64,000 nucleotides of DNA, taken from the NCBI RefSeq assembly GCF_050947335.1, contig NW_027473362.1:992001-1056000 (forward strand), in the 5' to 3' direction. The notes beneath the pieces were generated by a model, which was not told the origin of the DNA, did no database searches, and was given only the letters and a program-made list of their open reading frames with translations. Positions 1 through 10,883 of the stretch are shown here, one piece after another. The position numbers and the translations under genes were made by a program. How positions within the stretch are numbered: position 1 is the stretch's first letter; each line of letters starts with the position of its first letter. Source of the DNA: Megachile rotundata. Its lineage: Eukaryota > Arthropoda > Insecta > Hymenoptera > Megachilidae.

Positions 1-141
1 AGTTATGTTAAGTTATCCTATCTGAGCACAATTCAACACCGCAACGAACAATTTTGCTCGTTCTGCACGAATTATGCTCATTTTCGCACGATTCAGCCTC
101 TAATTCGCACATATCCGCTGCAATTCGACTCTGTACTATCT
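1..141 (+). repeat. Reference 141-bp monomer built from seven ~20-bp units
   Basis: The first monomer, used as the coordinate frame, divides into seven units: 51-70, 71-91 (21 bp), 92-111, 112-131, 132-151 (crossing into the next monomer), 11-30 and 31-50. Units 51-70 and 71-91 share the pattern att-t-tgctc-tt-t-gcacga. Unit 92-111 (ttcagcctctaattcgcaca) keeps cctc and ttcgcaca, and unit 112-131 keeps gctg and aattcg. The other three are weaker, ending in tgtta, gagcaca and gaaca. Six units of 20 and one of 21 give exactly 141. I infer that the monomer was itself built by amplifying a roughly 20-bp ancestor. This copy belongs to the subtype with accgcaacgaac, cgttctgcacg and ccgctgcaattcg. 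Confidence 0.8.
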
Positions 142-196
142 AGTTATGTTAAGTTATCGTAACTGAGCACAATTCAACACCACAATGAACAATTTT

Positions 197-213
197 GCTC
201 GTTTTGCACGAAT
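197..213 (-). other. CENP-B-box-like 17-mer (representative, C-type)
   Basis: Read on the minus strand, this site is attcgtgcaaaacgagc. The core CENP-B box pattern of mammals is nTTCGnnnnAnnCGGGn, where nine bases are fixed. Eight of nine match, the exception being CGAG for CGGG. It lies at monomer positions 56-72 and is present in a large share of the monomers. A rough chance estimate for an 8-of-9 match in a random 141-bp monomer on both strands is about 3%, so this is suggestive only. Monomers reading cttgtttt or gcaagaat lose one more core base. Confidence 0.4.
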
Positions 214-337
214 TATGCTCATTTTCGCACGATTCAGCCTCTAATTCGCACATATCCGCTGTGATTCGACTCTGTACTATCTAGTTATGTTAAGTTATCC
301 TATATGAGCACAATTCAACACCACAATGAACGATTTT

Positions 338-354
338 GCTCGTTTTGAACGAAT
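338..354 (-). other. CENP-B-box-like 17-mer (representative, A-type)
   Basis: In monomers with gctcgttttgaacgaat the minus strand reads attcgttcaaaacgagc. This also matches eight of the nine core positions of the CENP-B box and adds TT after TTCG, as in the full mammalian box YTTCGTTGGAARCGGGA; 12 of 17 positions agree. In 161- and 181-bp monomers both the C-type and A-type sites are present 20 bp apart, giving two or three tandem sites per monomer. Whether any protein binds here is unknown. Confidence 0.4.
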
Positions 355-564
355 TATGCTCACTTTCGCACGATTCAGCCTCTAATTCGCACATATCCGC
401 TGTAATTCGACTCTGTACTATCTAGTTATGTTAAGTTATCCTATCTGAGCACAATTCAACACCGCAACGAACAATTTTGCTCGTTCTGCACGAATTATGC
501 TCATTTTCGCACGATTCAGCCTCTAACTCGCACATATACGCTGCAATTCGACTCTGTACTATCT

Positions 565-725
565 AGTTATGTTAAGTTATCCTATCTGAGCACAATTCAA
601 CACTACAATGAACAATTTTGCTCGTTTTGCACGAATTTTGCTCGTTTTGAACGAATTTTGCTCATTTTCGAACGATTCAGCCTGTAATTCGCACATATCC
701 GCTGTGATTCGACTCTGTACTATCT
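565..725 (+). repeat. Representative 161-bp monomer (class A, one extra 20-bp unit)
   Basis: This is the first of 90 monomers of 161 bp. The three successive units are attttgctcgttttgcacga (615-634), attttgctcgttttgaacga (635-654) and a 21-bp unit ending cattttcgaacga (655-675), in place of the usual two. Most class A monomers also carry cgaacgattcag instead of cgcacgattcag, so the extra unit and the A travel together. Approximate centres of the 161-bp monomers in the left half, in kb: 0.63, 0.80, 1.52, 1.84, 2.41, 3.28, 4.57, 4.73, 5.18, 6.19, 6.48, 6.92, 7.37, 8.52, 8.82, 9.40, 9.85, 10.01, 10.45, 10.60, 11.19, 12.06, 12.79, 12.95, 13.39, 13.55, 13.85, 14.01, 14.17, 14.76, 15.48, 16.07, 16.51, 16.67, 17.25, 17.70, 18.55, 18.87, 19.31, 20.17, 21.18, 21.62, 22.63, 22.93, 23.23, 23.82, 24.97, 26.26, 26.70, 27.00, 27.73, 28.02, 28.32, 29.19, 29.64, 30.36, 30.80, 30.97, 31.26, 31.57. 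The list includes class B and C forms. Confidence 0.93.
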
Positions 726-886
726 AGTTATGTTAAGTTATCCTATCTGAGCACAATTCAATACCACAATGAACAATTTTGCTCGTTTTGCACGAATTAT
801 GCTCGTTTTGAACGAATTTTGCTCATTTTCGAACGATTCAGCCTCTAATTCGCACATATCCGCTGTAATTCGCCTCTGTACTATCT
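726..886 (+). repeat. 161-bp monomer, class B
   Basis: Class B has the extra unit in another context: gcacgaattatgctcgttttg precedes gaacgaattttgctcattttcg, so the second unit begins attat rather than atttt. Other class B copies lie near 3.28, 10.60, 13.55, 14.17, 16.67 and 20.17 kb. Several of these are copies of one another within larger duplicated blocks. I infer that class B arose from class A by local exchange with a short monomer, or by a separate slippage event. Confidence 0.8.
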
Positions 887-2054
887 AGTTATGTTAAGTT
901 ATCCTATCTGAGCACAATTCAACACCACAATGAACAATTTTGCTCGTTTTGCACGAATTATGCTCATTTTCGCACGATTCAGCCTCTAATTCGCACATAT
1001 CCGCTGTGATTCGACTCTGTACTATCTAGTTATGTTAAGTTATCCTATCTGAGCACAATTCAACACCACAATGAACGATTTTGCTCGTTTTGAACGAATT
1101 ATGCTCATTTTCGCACGATTCAGCCTCTAATTCGCACATATCCGCAGTAATTCGACTCTGTACTATCTAGTCATGTTAAGTTATCGTAACTGAGCACAAT
1201 TCAACACCACAGTGAACAATTTTGCTCGTTTTGCACGAATTATGCTCACTTTCGCACGATTCAGCCTCTAATTCGCACATATCCGCTGTAATTCGACTCT
1301 GTACTATCTAGTTATGTTAGGTTATCCTATCTGAGCACAATTCAACACCACAATGAACAATTTTGCTCGTTTTGCACGAATTATGCTCATTTTCGCACGA
1401 TTCAGCCTCTAATTCGCACATATCCGCTGTAATTCGACTCTGTACTATCTAGTTATGTTAAGTTATCCTATCTGAGCACAATTCAACACCACAGTGAACA
1501 ATTTTGCTCGTTTTGCACGAATTTTGCTCGTTTTGAACGAATTTTGCTCATTTTCGAACGATTCAGCCTCTAATTCGCACATATCCGCTGTAATTCGACT
1601 CTGTACTATCTAGTTATGTTAAGTTATCCTATCTGAGCACAATTCAACACCACAATGAACAATTTTGCTCGTTTTGCACGAATTATGCTCATTTTCGCAC
1701 GATTCGGCCTCTAATTCGCACATATCCGCTGTAATTCGACTCTGTACTATCTAGTCATGTTAAGTTATCGTAACTGAGCACAATTCAACACCACAATGAA
1801 CAATTTTGCTCGTTTTGAACGAATTATGCTCATTTTGAACGAATTTTGCTCATTTTCGAACGATTCAGCCTCTATTTCGCACATATCCGCTGTAATTCGC
1901 CTCTGTACTATCTAGTTATGTTATGGTATCCTATCTGAGCACAATTCAACACCACAATGAACAATTTTGCTCGTTTTGCACGAATTATGCTCATTTTCGC
2001 ACGATTCAGCCTCTAATTCGCACATATCCGCTGTGATTCGACTCTGTCCCATCT

Positions 2055-2195
2055 ACATATGTTAAGTTATCGTAACTGAGCACAATTCGACACCACAATG
2101 AACAATTTTGATCGTAATGAAAGAATAATGCTCATTTTCGCACGATTCAGCCTCTAATTCGCACATATCTTCTGTAATTCGACTCTGTACTATCT
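2055..2195 (+). repeat. Divergent monomer (gaaagaataatgc type), copy 1
   Basis: This monomer differs from its neighbours at clustered sites: it starts acatatgttaag after ctgtcccatct and contains attcgacacc, ttttgatcgtaatg, gaaagaataatgctc and cacatatcttctgtaa. It is among the most divergent monomers I saw. It loses the core CENP-B-like site, because gctcgttttgcacgaat is replaced. It may be an older relic or a sequence from a sister subfamily. Confidence 0.85.
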
Positions 2196-2638
2196 AGTTA
2201 TGTTAGGTTATTGTAACTGAGCACAATTCAACACCACAATGAACAATTTTGCTCGTTTTGAAAGAATTATGCTCATTTTCGCACGATTCAGCCTCTAATT
2301 CGCACATATCCGCTGCAATTCGACTCTGTACTATCTAGTTATGTTAAGTTATCCTATCTGAGCACAATTCAACACAACAATGAACAATTTTGCTCGTTTT
2401 GCACGAATTTTGCTCGTTTTGAACGAATTTTGCTCATTTTCGAACGATTCAGCCTCTAATTCGCACATATCCGCTGTAATTCGCCTCTGTACTATCTAGT
2501 TATGTTAAGTTATCCTATCTGAGCACAATTCAACACCACAATGAACAATTTTGCTCGTTTTGCACGAATTATGCTCATTTTCGCACGATTCAGCCTCTAA
2601 TTCGCACATATCCGCTGTGATTCGACTCTGTCCCATCT

Positions 2639-2779
2639 AGATATGTTAAGTTATCGTAACTGAGCACCATTCGACACCACAATGAACAATTTTGCTCGTA
2701 ATGAAAGAATAATGCTCATTTTCGCACGATTCAGCCTCTAATTCGCACATATCTTCTGTAATTCGACTCTGTACTATCT
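2639..2779 (+). repeat. Divergent monomer (gaaagaataatgc type), copy 2
   Basis: This starts agatatgttaag after ctgtcccatct and carries gagcaccattcgacacc, gctcgtaatgaaagaataatg and cacatatcttctg. It is followed by a monomer starting agttatgttaggctaagg, a pairing repeated at 19531. It is 584 bp downstream of copy 1. Confidence 0.85.
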
Positions 2780-5700
2780 AGTTATGTTAGGCTAAGGTAA
2801 CTGAGCACAATTCAACACCACAATGAACAATTTCGCTCGTTTTGAACGAATTATGCTCACTTTCGCACGATTCAGCCTCTAATTCGCACATATCCGCTGT
2901 AATTCGACTCTATACTATCTAGTTATGTTAAGTTATCCTATCTGAGCACAATTCAACACCGCAACGAACAATTTTGCTCGTTCTGCACGAATTATGCTCA
3001 TTTTCGCACGATTCAGCCTCTAATTCGCACATATCCGCTGCAATTCGACTCTGTACTATCTAGTTATGTTAAGTTATCCTATCTGAGCACAATTCAACAC
3101 CACAATGAACAATTTTGCTCGTTTTGCACGAATTTTGCTCATTTTCGAACGATTCAGCCTCTAATTCGTACATATCCGCTGTAATTCGCCTCTGTACTAT
3201 CTAGTTATGTTAAGTTATCCTATCTGAGCACAATTCAACACCACAATGAACAATTTTGCTCGTTTTGCACGAATTATGCTCGTTTTGAACGAATTTTGCT
3301 CATTTTCGAACGATTCAGCCTCTAATTCGCACATATCCGCTGTAATTCGCCTCTGTACTATCTAGTTATGTTAGGTTATCCTATCTGCGCACAATTCAAC
3401 ACCACAATGAACAATTTTGCTCGTTTTGCACGAATTATGCTCATCTTCGCACGATTCAGCCTCTAATTCGCACATATCCGCTGTGATTCGACTCTGTACT
3501 ATCTAGTTATGTTAAGTTATCCTATATGAGCACAATTCAACACCACAATGAACGATTTTGCTCGTTTTGAACGAATTATGCTTATTTTCGCACGATTCAG
3601 CCTCTAATTCGCACATATCCGCTGTGATTCGACTCTGTACTATCTAGTTATGTTAAGTTATCCTATATGAGCACAATTCAACACCACAATGAACGATTTT
3701 GCTCGTTTTGAACGAATTATGCTCACTTTCGCACGATTCAGCCTCTAATTCGCACATATCCGCTGTAATTCGACTCTGTACTATCTAGTTATGTTGAGTT
3801 ATCCTATCTGAGCACAATTCAACACCGCAACGAACAATTTTGCTCGTTCTGCACGAATTATGCTCATTTTCGCACGATTCAGCCTCTAACCTGCACATAT
3901 CCGCTGCAATTCGACTCTGTACTATCTAGTTATGTTAAGTTATCCTATCTGAGCACAATTCAAAACCACAATGAACAATTTTGCTCGTTTTGCACGAATT
4001 ATGCTCATTTTCGCACGATTCAGCCTCTAATTCGCACATATCCGCTGTAATTCAACTCTGTACTATCTAGTTATGTTAAGTTATCGTAACTGAGCACAAT
4101 TCAACACCACAATGAACAATTTTGCTCGTTTTGCACGAATTATGCTCATTTTCGCACGGTTCAGCCTCTAATTCGTACATATCCGCTGTAATTCGACTCT
4201 GTACTATCTAGTTATGTTAAGGTATCCTATCTGAGAACAATTCAACATCACAATGAACAATTTTGCTCGTTTTGCACGAATTATGCTCACTTTCGCACGA
4301 TTCAGCCTCTAATTCGCACATATCCGCTGTAATTCGACTCTGTACTATCTAGTTATGTTAAGTTATCCTATCTGAGCACAATTCAACACCGCAACGAACA
4401 ATTTTGCTCGTTCTGCACGAATTATGCTCATTTTCGCACGATTCAGCCTCTAATTCGCACATATCCGCTGCAATTCGACTCTGTACTATCTAGTTATGTT
4501 AAGTTATCCTATCTGAGCACAATTCAACACAACAATGAACAATTTTGCTCGTTTTGCACGAATTTTGCTCGTTTTGAACGAATTTTGCTCATTTTCGAAC
4601 GATTCAGCCTCTAATTCGCACATATCCGCTGTAATTCGCCTCTGTACTATCTAGTGATGTTAAGTTATCCTATCTGAGCACAATTCAACACAACAATGAA
4701 CAATTTTGCTCGTTTTGCACGAATTTTGCTCGTTTTGAACGAATTTTGCTCATTTTCGAACGATTCAGCCTCTAATTCGCACATATCCGCTGTAATTCGC
4801 CTCTGTACTATCTAGTTATGTTAAGTTATCCTATCTGAGCACAATTCAACACCACAATGAACAATTTTGCTCGTTTTGCACGAATTATGCTCACTTTCGC
4901 ACGATTCAGCCTCTAATTCGCACATATCCGCTGTAATTCGACTCTGTACTATCTAGTTATGTTAAGTTATCCTATCTGAGCACAATTCAACACCGCAACG
5001 AACAATTTTGCTCGTTCTGCACGAATTATGCTCATTTTCGCACGATTCAGCCTCTAATTCGCACATATCCGCTGCAATTCGACTCTGTACTATCTAGTTA
5101 TGTTAAGTTATCCTATCTGAGCACAATTCAACACCACGATGAGCAATTTTGCTCGTTTTGCACGAATTTTGCTCGTTTTGAACGAATTTTGCACATTTTC
5201 GAACGATTCAGCCTCTAATTCGCACATATCCGCTGTAATTCGACTCTGTACTATCTAGTCATGTTAAGTTATCGTAACTGAGCACAATTCAACACCACAA
5301 TGAACAATTTTGCTCGTTTTGAACGAATTATGCTCACTTTCGCACGATTCAGCCTCTAATTCGCACATATCCGCTGTAATTCGACTCTGTACTATCTAGT
5401 TATGTTAAGTTATCCTATCTGAGCACAATTCAACACCGCAACGAACAATTTTGCTCGTTCTGCACGAATTATGCTCATTTTCGCACGATTCAGCCTCTAA
5501 TTCGCACATATCCGCTGCAATTCGACTCTGTACTATCTAGTTATGTTAGGTTATGGCAACTGAGGACAATTCAACACCACAATGAACAATTTTGCTCGTT
5601 TTGAACGAATTATGCTCATTTTCGCACGATTCAGCCTCTAATTCGCGCATATCCGCAGTAATTCGACTCTGTACTATCTAGTCATGTTAAGTTATCGTAA

Positions 5701-5820
5701 CTGAGCACAATTCAACACCACAGTGAACAATTTTGCTCGTTTTGAACGAATTGTGCTCATTTTCGCACGATTCAGCCTCTAATTCGCACATATCCGCTGT
5801 AATTTGACTCTGTCCCATCT

Positions 5821-5961
5821 AGATATGTTAAGTTATCGTAACTGAGCACCATTCGACACCACAATGAACAATTTTGCTCGTAATGAAAGAATAATGCTCA
5901 TTTTCGCACGATTCAGCCTCTAATTCGCACATATCTTCTGTAATTCGACTCTGTACTATCT
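5821..5961 (+). repeat. Divergent monomer (gaaagaataatgc type), copy 3
   Basis: Same private changes as the monomer at 2639-2779. Its left neighbour carries cagtgaac, gaacgaattgtgctc and gtaatttgactctgtccc. The same pair of monomers recurs at about 22129-22410. Confidence 0.85.
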
Positions 5962-8900
5962 AGTTATGTTAGGTTATCCTATCTGAGCACAATTCAACAC
6001 CACAATGAACAATTTTGCTCGTTTTGCACGAATTATGCTCATTTTCGCACGATTCGGCCTCTAATTCGCACATATACGCTGTAATTCGACTCTGTACTAT
6101 CTAGTTATGTTAAGTTATCCTATCTGAGCACAATTCAACACCACAATGAACAATTTTGCTCGTTTTGCACGAATTTTGCTCGTTTTGAACGAATTATGCT
6201 CACTTTCGCACGATTCAGCCTCTAATTCGCACATATCCGCTGTAATTCGACTCTGTACTATCTAGTTATGTTAAGTTATCCTATCTGAGCACAATTCAAC
6301 ACCGCAACGAACAATTTTGCTCGTTCTGCACGAATTATGCTCATTTTCGCACGATTCAGCCTCTAATTCGCACATATCCGCTGCAATTCGACTCTGTACT
6401 ATCTAGTTATGTTAAGTTATCGTAACTGAGCACAATTCAACACCACAATGAACAATTTTGCTCGTTTTGCACGAATTTTGCTCGTTTTGAACGAATTTTG
6501 CTCATTTTCGAACGATTCAGCCTCTAATTCGCACATATCCGCTGTAATTCGACTCTGTACTATCTAGTCATTTTAAGTTATCGTAACTGAGCACAATTCA
6601 ACACCACAATGAACAATTTTGCTCGTTTTGAACGAATTATGCTCATTTTCGCACGATTCAGCATCTAATTCGCACATATCCGCTGTAATTCGACTCTGTA
6701 CTATCTAGTCATGTTAAGTTATCGTAACTGAGCACAATTCAACACCACAATGAACAATTTTGCTTGTTTTGAACGAATTATGCTCATTTTCGCACGATTC
6801 AGACTCTAATTCGCACATATCCGCTGTAATTCGACTCTGTACTATCTAGTTATGTTAAGTTATCGTAACTGAGCACAATTCAACACCACAATGAACAATT
6901 TTGCTCGTTTTGCACGAATTTTGCTCGTTTTGAACGAATTTTGCTCATTTTCGAACGATTCAGCCTCTAATTCGCACATATCCGCTGTAATTCGACTCTG
7001 TACTATCTAGTTATGTTAAGTTATCCTATATGAGCACAATTCAACACCACAATGAACGATTTTGCTCGTTTTGAACGAATTATGCTCACTTTCGCACGAT
7101 TCAGCCTCTAATTCGCACATATCCGCTGTAATTCGACTCTGTACTATCTAGTTATGTTAAGTTATCCTATCTGAGCACAATTCAACACCGCAACGAACAA
7201 TTTTGCTCGTTCTGCACGAATTATGCTCATTTTCGCACGATTCAGCCTCTAACTCGCACATATCCGCTGCAATTCGACTCTGTACTATCTAGTTATGTTA
7301 AGTTATCCTATCTGAGCACAATTCAACACTACAATGAACAATTTTGCTCGTTTTGCACGAATTTTGCTCGTTTTGAACGAATTTTGCTCATTTTCGAACG
7401 ATTCAGCCTCTAATTCGCACATATCCGCTGTAATTCGACTCTGTACTATCTAGTTATGTTAAGTTATCCTATCTGAGCACAATTCAACACCACAACGAAC
7501 AATTTTGCTCGTTTTGCACGAATTATGCTCATTTTCGCACGATTCAGCCTCTAATTCGCACATATCCGCTGCAATTCGACTCTGTACTATCTAGTTATGT
7601 TAAGTTATCCTATCTGAGCACAATTCAACACCACAATGAACAATTTTGCTCGTTTTGCACGAATTATGCTCATTTTCGCACGATTCAGCCTCTAATTCGC
7701 ACATATCCGCTGTAATTCGACTCTGTACTATCTAGTTATGTTAAGTTATCGTAACTGAGCACAATTCAACACCACAATGAACAATTTTGCTCGTTTTGAA
7801 CGAATTATGCTCATTTTCGCACGATTCAGACTCTAATTCGCACATATCCGCTGTAATTCGACTCTGTACTATCTAGTTATGTTAAGTTATCCTATCTGAG
7901 CACAATTCAACTCCACAATGAACAATTTTGCTCGTTTTGCACGAATTATGCTCATTTTCGCACGATTCTGCCTCTAATTCGCACATATCCGCTGTAATTC
8001 GACTCTGTACTATCTAGTCATGTTAAGTTATCGTAACTGAGCACAATTCAACACCACAATGAACAATTTTGCTCGTTTTGCACGAATTATGCTCATTTTC
8101 GCACGATTCTGCCTCTAATTCGCACATATCCGCTGTAATTCGACTCTGTACTATCTAGTTATGTTAAGTTATCGTAACTGAGCACAATTCAACACCACAA
8201 TGAACAATTTTGCTCGTTTTGAACGAATTATGCTCATTTTCGCACGATTCAGCCTCTAATTCGCACATATCCGCTGTAATTCGACTCTGTACTATCTAGT
8301 TATGTTAAGTTATCGTAACTGAGCACAATTCAACACCACAATGAACAATTTTGCTCGTTTTGAACGAATTATGCTCATTTTCGCACGATTCAGCCTCTAA
8401 TTCGCACATACCCGCTGTAATTCGACTCTGTTCTATCTAGATATGTTAAGTTATCCTATCTGAGCACAATTCAACACCACAATGAACAATTTTGCTTGTT
8501 TTGCACGAATTTTGCTCGTTTTGAACGAATTTTTCTCATTTTCGAACGATTCAGCCTCTAATTCGCACATATCCGCTGTAATTCGACTCTGTACTATCTA
8601 GTCATTTTAAGTTATCGTAAGTGAGCACAATTCAACACCACAATGAACAATTTTGCTCGTTTTGAACGAATTATGCTCATTTTCGCACGATTCAGCATCT
8701 AATTCGCACATATCCGCTGTAATTCGACTCTGTACTATCTAGTTATGTTAAGTTATCCTATCTGAGCACAATTCAACACCACAATGAACAATTTTGCTCG
8801 TTTTGCACGAATTTTGCTCGTTTTGAACGAATTTTGCTCATTTTCGAACGATTCAGCCTCTAATTCGCACATATCCGCTGTAATTCGACTCTGTACTATC

Positions 8901-9552
8901 TAGTTATGTTAAGTTATCGTAACTGAGCACAATTCAACACCACAATGAACAATTTTGCTCGTTTTGAACGAATTATGCTCATTTTCGCACGATTCAGCAT
9001 CTAATTCGCACATATCCGCTGTAATTCGACTCTGTACTATCTAGTCATGTTAAGTTATCGTAACTGAGCACAATTCAACACCACAATGAACAATTTTGCT
9101 TGTTTTGAACGAATTATGCTCATTTTCGCACGATTCAGACTCTAATTCGCACATATCCGCTGTAATTCGACTCTGTACTATCTAGTTATGTTAAGTTATC
9201 GTAACTGAGCACAATTCAACACCACAATGAACAATTTTGCTCGTTTTGAACGAATTATGCTCATTTTCGCACGATTCAGCCTCTAATTCGCACATATCCG
9301 CAGTAATTCGACTCTGTACTATCTAGTTATGTTGAGTTATCCTATCTGAGCACAATTCAACACCACAATGAACAATTTTGCTCGTTTTGCACGAATTTTG
9401 CTCGTTTTGAACGAATTTTGCTCATTTTCGAACGATTCAGCCTCTAATTCGCACATATCCGCTGTAATTCGACTCTGTACTATCTAGTTATGTTAAGTTA
9501 TCCTATCTGAGCACAATTCAAAACCACAATGAACAATTTTGCTCGTTTTGCA

Positions 9553-10883
9553 CGAATTATGCTCATTTTCGCACGATTCAGACTCTAATTCGCACATATC
9601 CGCTGTAATTCGACTCTGTACTATCTAGTTATGTTAAGTTATCGTAACTGAGCACAATTCAACACCACAATGAACAATTTTGCTCGTTTTGAACGAATTA
9701 TGCTCATTTTCGCACGATTCAGCCTCTAATTCGCACATATCCGCAGTAATTCGACTCTGTACTATCTAGTCATGTTAAGTTATCGTAACTGAGCACAATT
9801 CAACACAACGATGAACAATTTTGCTCGTTTTGCACGAATTTTGCTCGTTTTGAACGAATTTTGCTCATTTTCGAACGATTCAGCCTCTAATTCGCACATA
9901 TCCGCTGTAATTCGACTCTGTACTATCTAGTTATGTTAAGTTATCCTATCTGAGCACAATTCAACACCACAATGAACAATTTTGCTCGTTGTGCACGAAT
10001 TTTGCTCGTTTTGAACGAATTTTGCTCATTTTCGAACGATTCAGCCTCTAATTCGCACATATCCGCTGTAATTCGCCTCTGTACTATCTAGTTATGTTAA
10101 GTTATCCTATCTGAGCACAATTCAACACCAAAATGAACAATTTTGCTCGTTTTGAACGAATTATGCTCATTTTCGCACGATTCAGCTTCTAATTCGCACA
10201 TATCCGCTGTAATTCGACTCTGTACTATCTAGTTATGTTAAGTTATCCTATCTGAGCACAATTCAACACCGCAACGAACAATTTTGCTCGTTCTGCACGA
10301 ATTATGCTCATTTTCGCACGATTCAGCCTCTAATTCGCACATATCCGCTGCAATTCGACTCTGTACTATCTAGTTATGTTAAGTTATCCTATCTGAGCAC
10401 AATTCAACACAACAATGAACAATTTTGCTCGTTTTGCACGAATTTTGCTCGTTTTGAACGAATTTTGCTCATTTTCGAACGATTCAGCCTCTAATTCGCA
10501 CATATCCGCTGTAATTCGCCTCTGTACTATCTAGTTATGTTAAGTTATCCTATCTGAGCACAATTCAATACCACAATGAACAATTTTGCTCGTTTTGCAC
10601 GAATTATGCTCGTTTTGAACGAATTTTGCTCATTTTCGAACGATTCAGCCTCTAATTCGCACATATCCGCTGTAATTCGCCTCTGTACTATCTAGTTATG
10701 TTAAGTTATCCTATCTGAGCACAATTCAACACCACAATGAACAATTTTGCTCGTTTTGCACCAATTATGCTCATTTTCGCACGATTCAGCCTCTAATTCG
10801 CACATATCCGCTGTGATTCGACTCTGTACTATCTAGTTATGTTAAGTTATCCTATCTGAGCACAATTCAACACCACAATGAAC
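9553..10883 (+). repeat. 1331-bp block, copy A (offset 2940 bp)
   Basis: This block is repeated at 12493-13823. Reading the two line by line I found one substitution (position 10762, C here, G at 13702). It contains the rare landmarks caacacaacgatg, cgttgtgcacg, caccaaaatgaac and cagcttctaattcg. The 2940-bp offset equals 20 monomers with six extra 20-bp units. A related third version of part of it starts near 16190 (caaaatgaac). Confidence 0.92.

Larger units (their letters stand above)
1227..8696 (+). repeat. Left segment, first version of a ~7.5-kb block
   Basis: Long stretches of this segment recur at 18.26-25.15 kb in the same order. Shared rare landmarks include cagtgaac at 1492, the ttatggtatcc monomer near 1916, acatatgtt at 2055, gctaagg at 2791, tctgcgc at 3384, cttattttcg at 3581, tagtgatgtt near 4656, cacgatgagc near 5131, ttatggcaactgagg at 5551, aatttgactc at 5801, caactccac near 7911 and ttttctcatt at 8531. 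Offsets to the second version step through 17035, 16892, 16449, 16751 and 16449. The differences are exact sums of monomer lengths (141, 443 or 302 bp) apart from two single-base shifts. The stretch from about 6.1 to 7.33 kb does not match in order. Confidence 0.85.

Noticed and set aside
1..141. Assigning the satellite to a named family (for example a known ~142-bp beetle satellite) from monomer length
   Set aside because: Length alone is not evidence and I cannot compare sequences here. A search of the consensus in repeat databases would be needed: a high-identity full-length hit would support it, no hit would refute it.
1..261. Open reading frame from base 1 running through two monomers
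   Set aside because: The frame is open only because this monomer has ctgcaattc where most have the in-frame stop ctgtaattc; it ends at the tga at 262-264. The consensus has stops in all six frames, 161-bp monomers shift the frame, and there is no start or ribosome-site context. It is a by-product of the repeat.
615..675. Inverted repeats such as cgttttgaacg and ttcgaa as hairpins, terminators or transposon ends
   Set aside because: The arms are only 4-6 bases and arise from the sub-unit sequence. They recur in every long monomer and flank nothing.
2055..2195. Divergent monomers as insertions of a mobile element
   Set aside because: They are exactly 141 bp, stay in register and align along their full length with the satellite. 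There is no target-site duplication or foreign sequence.
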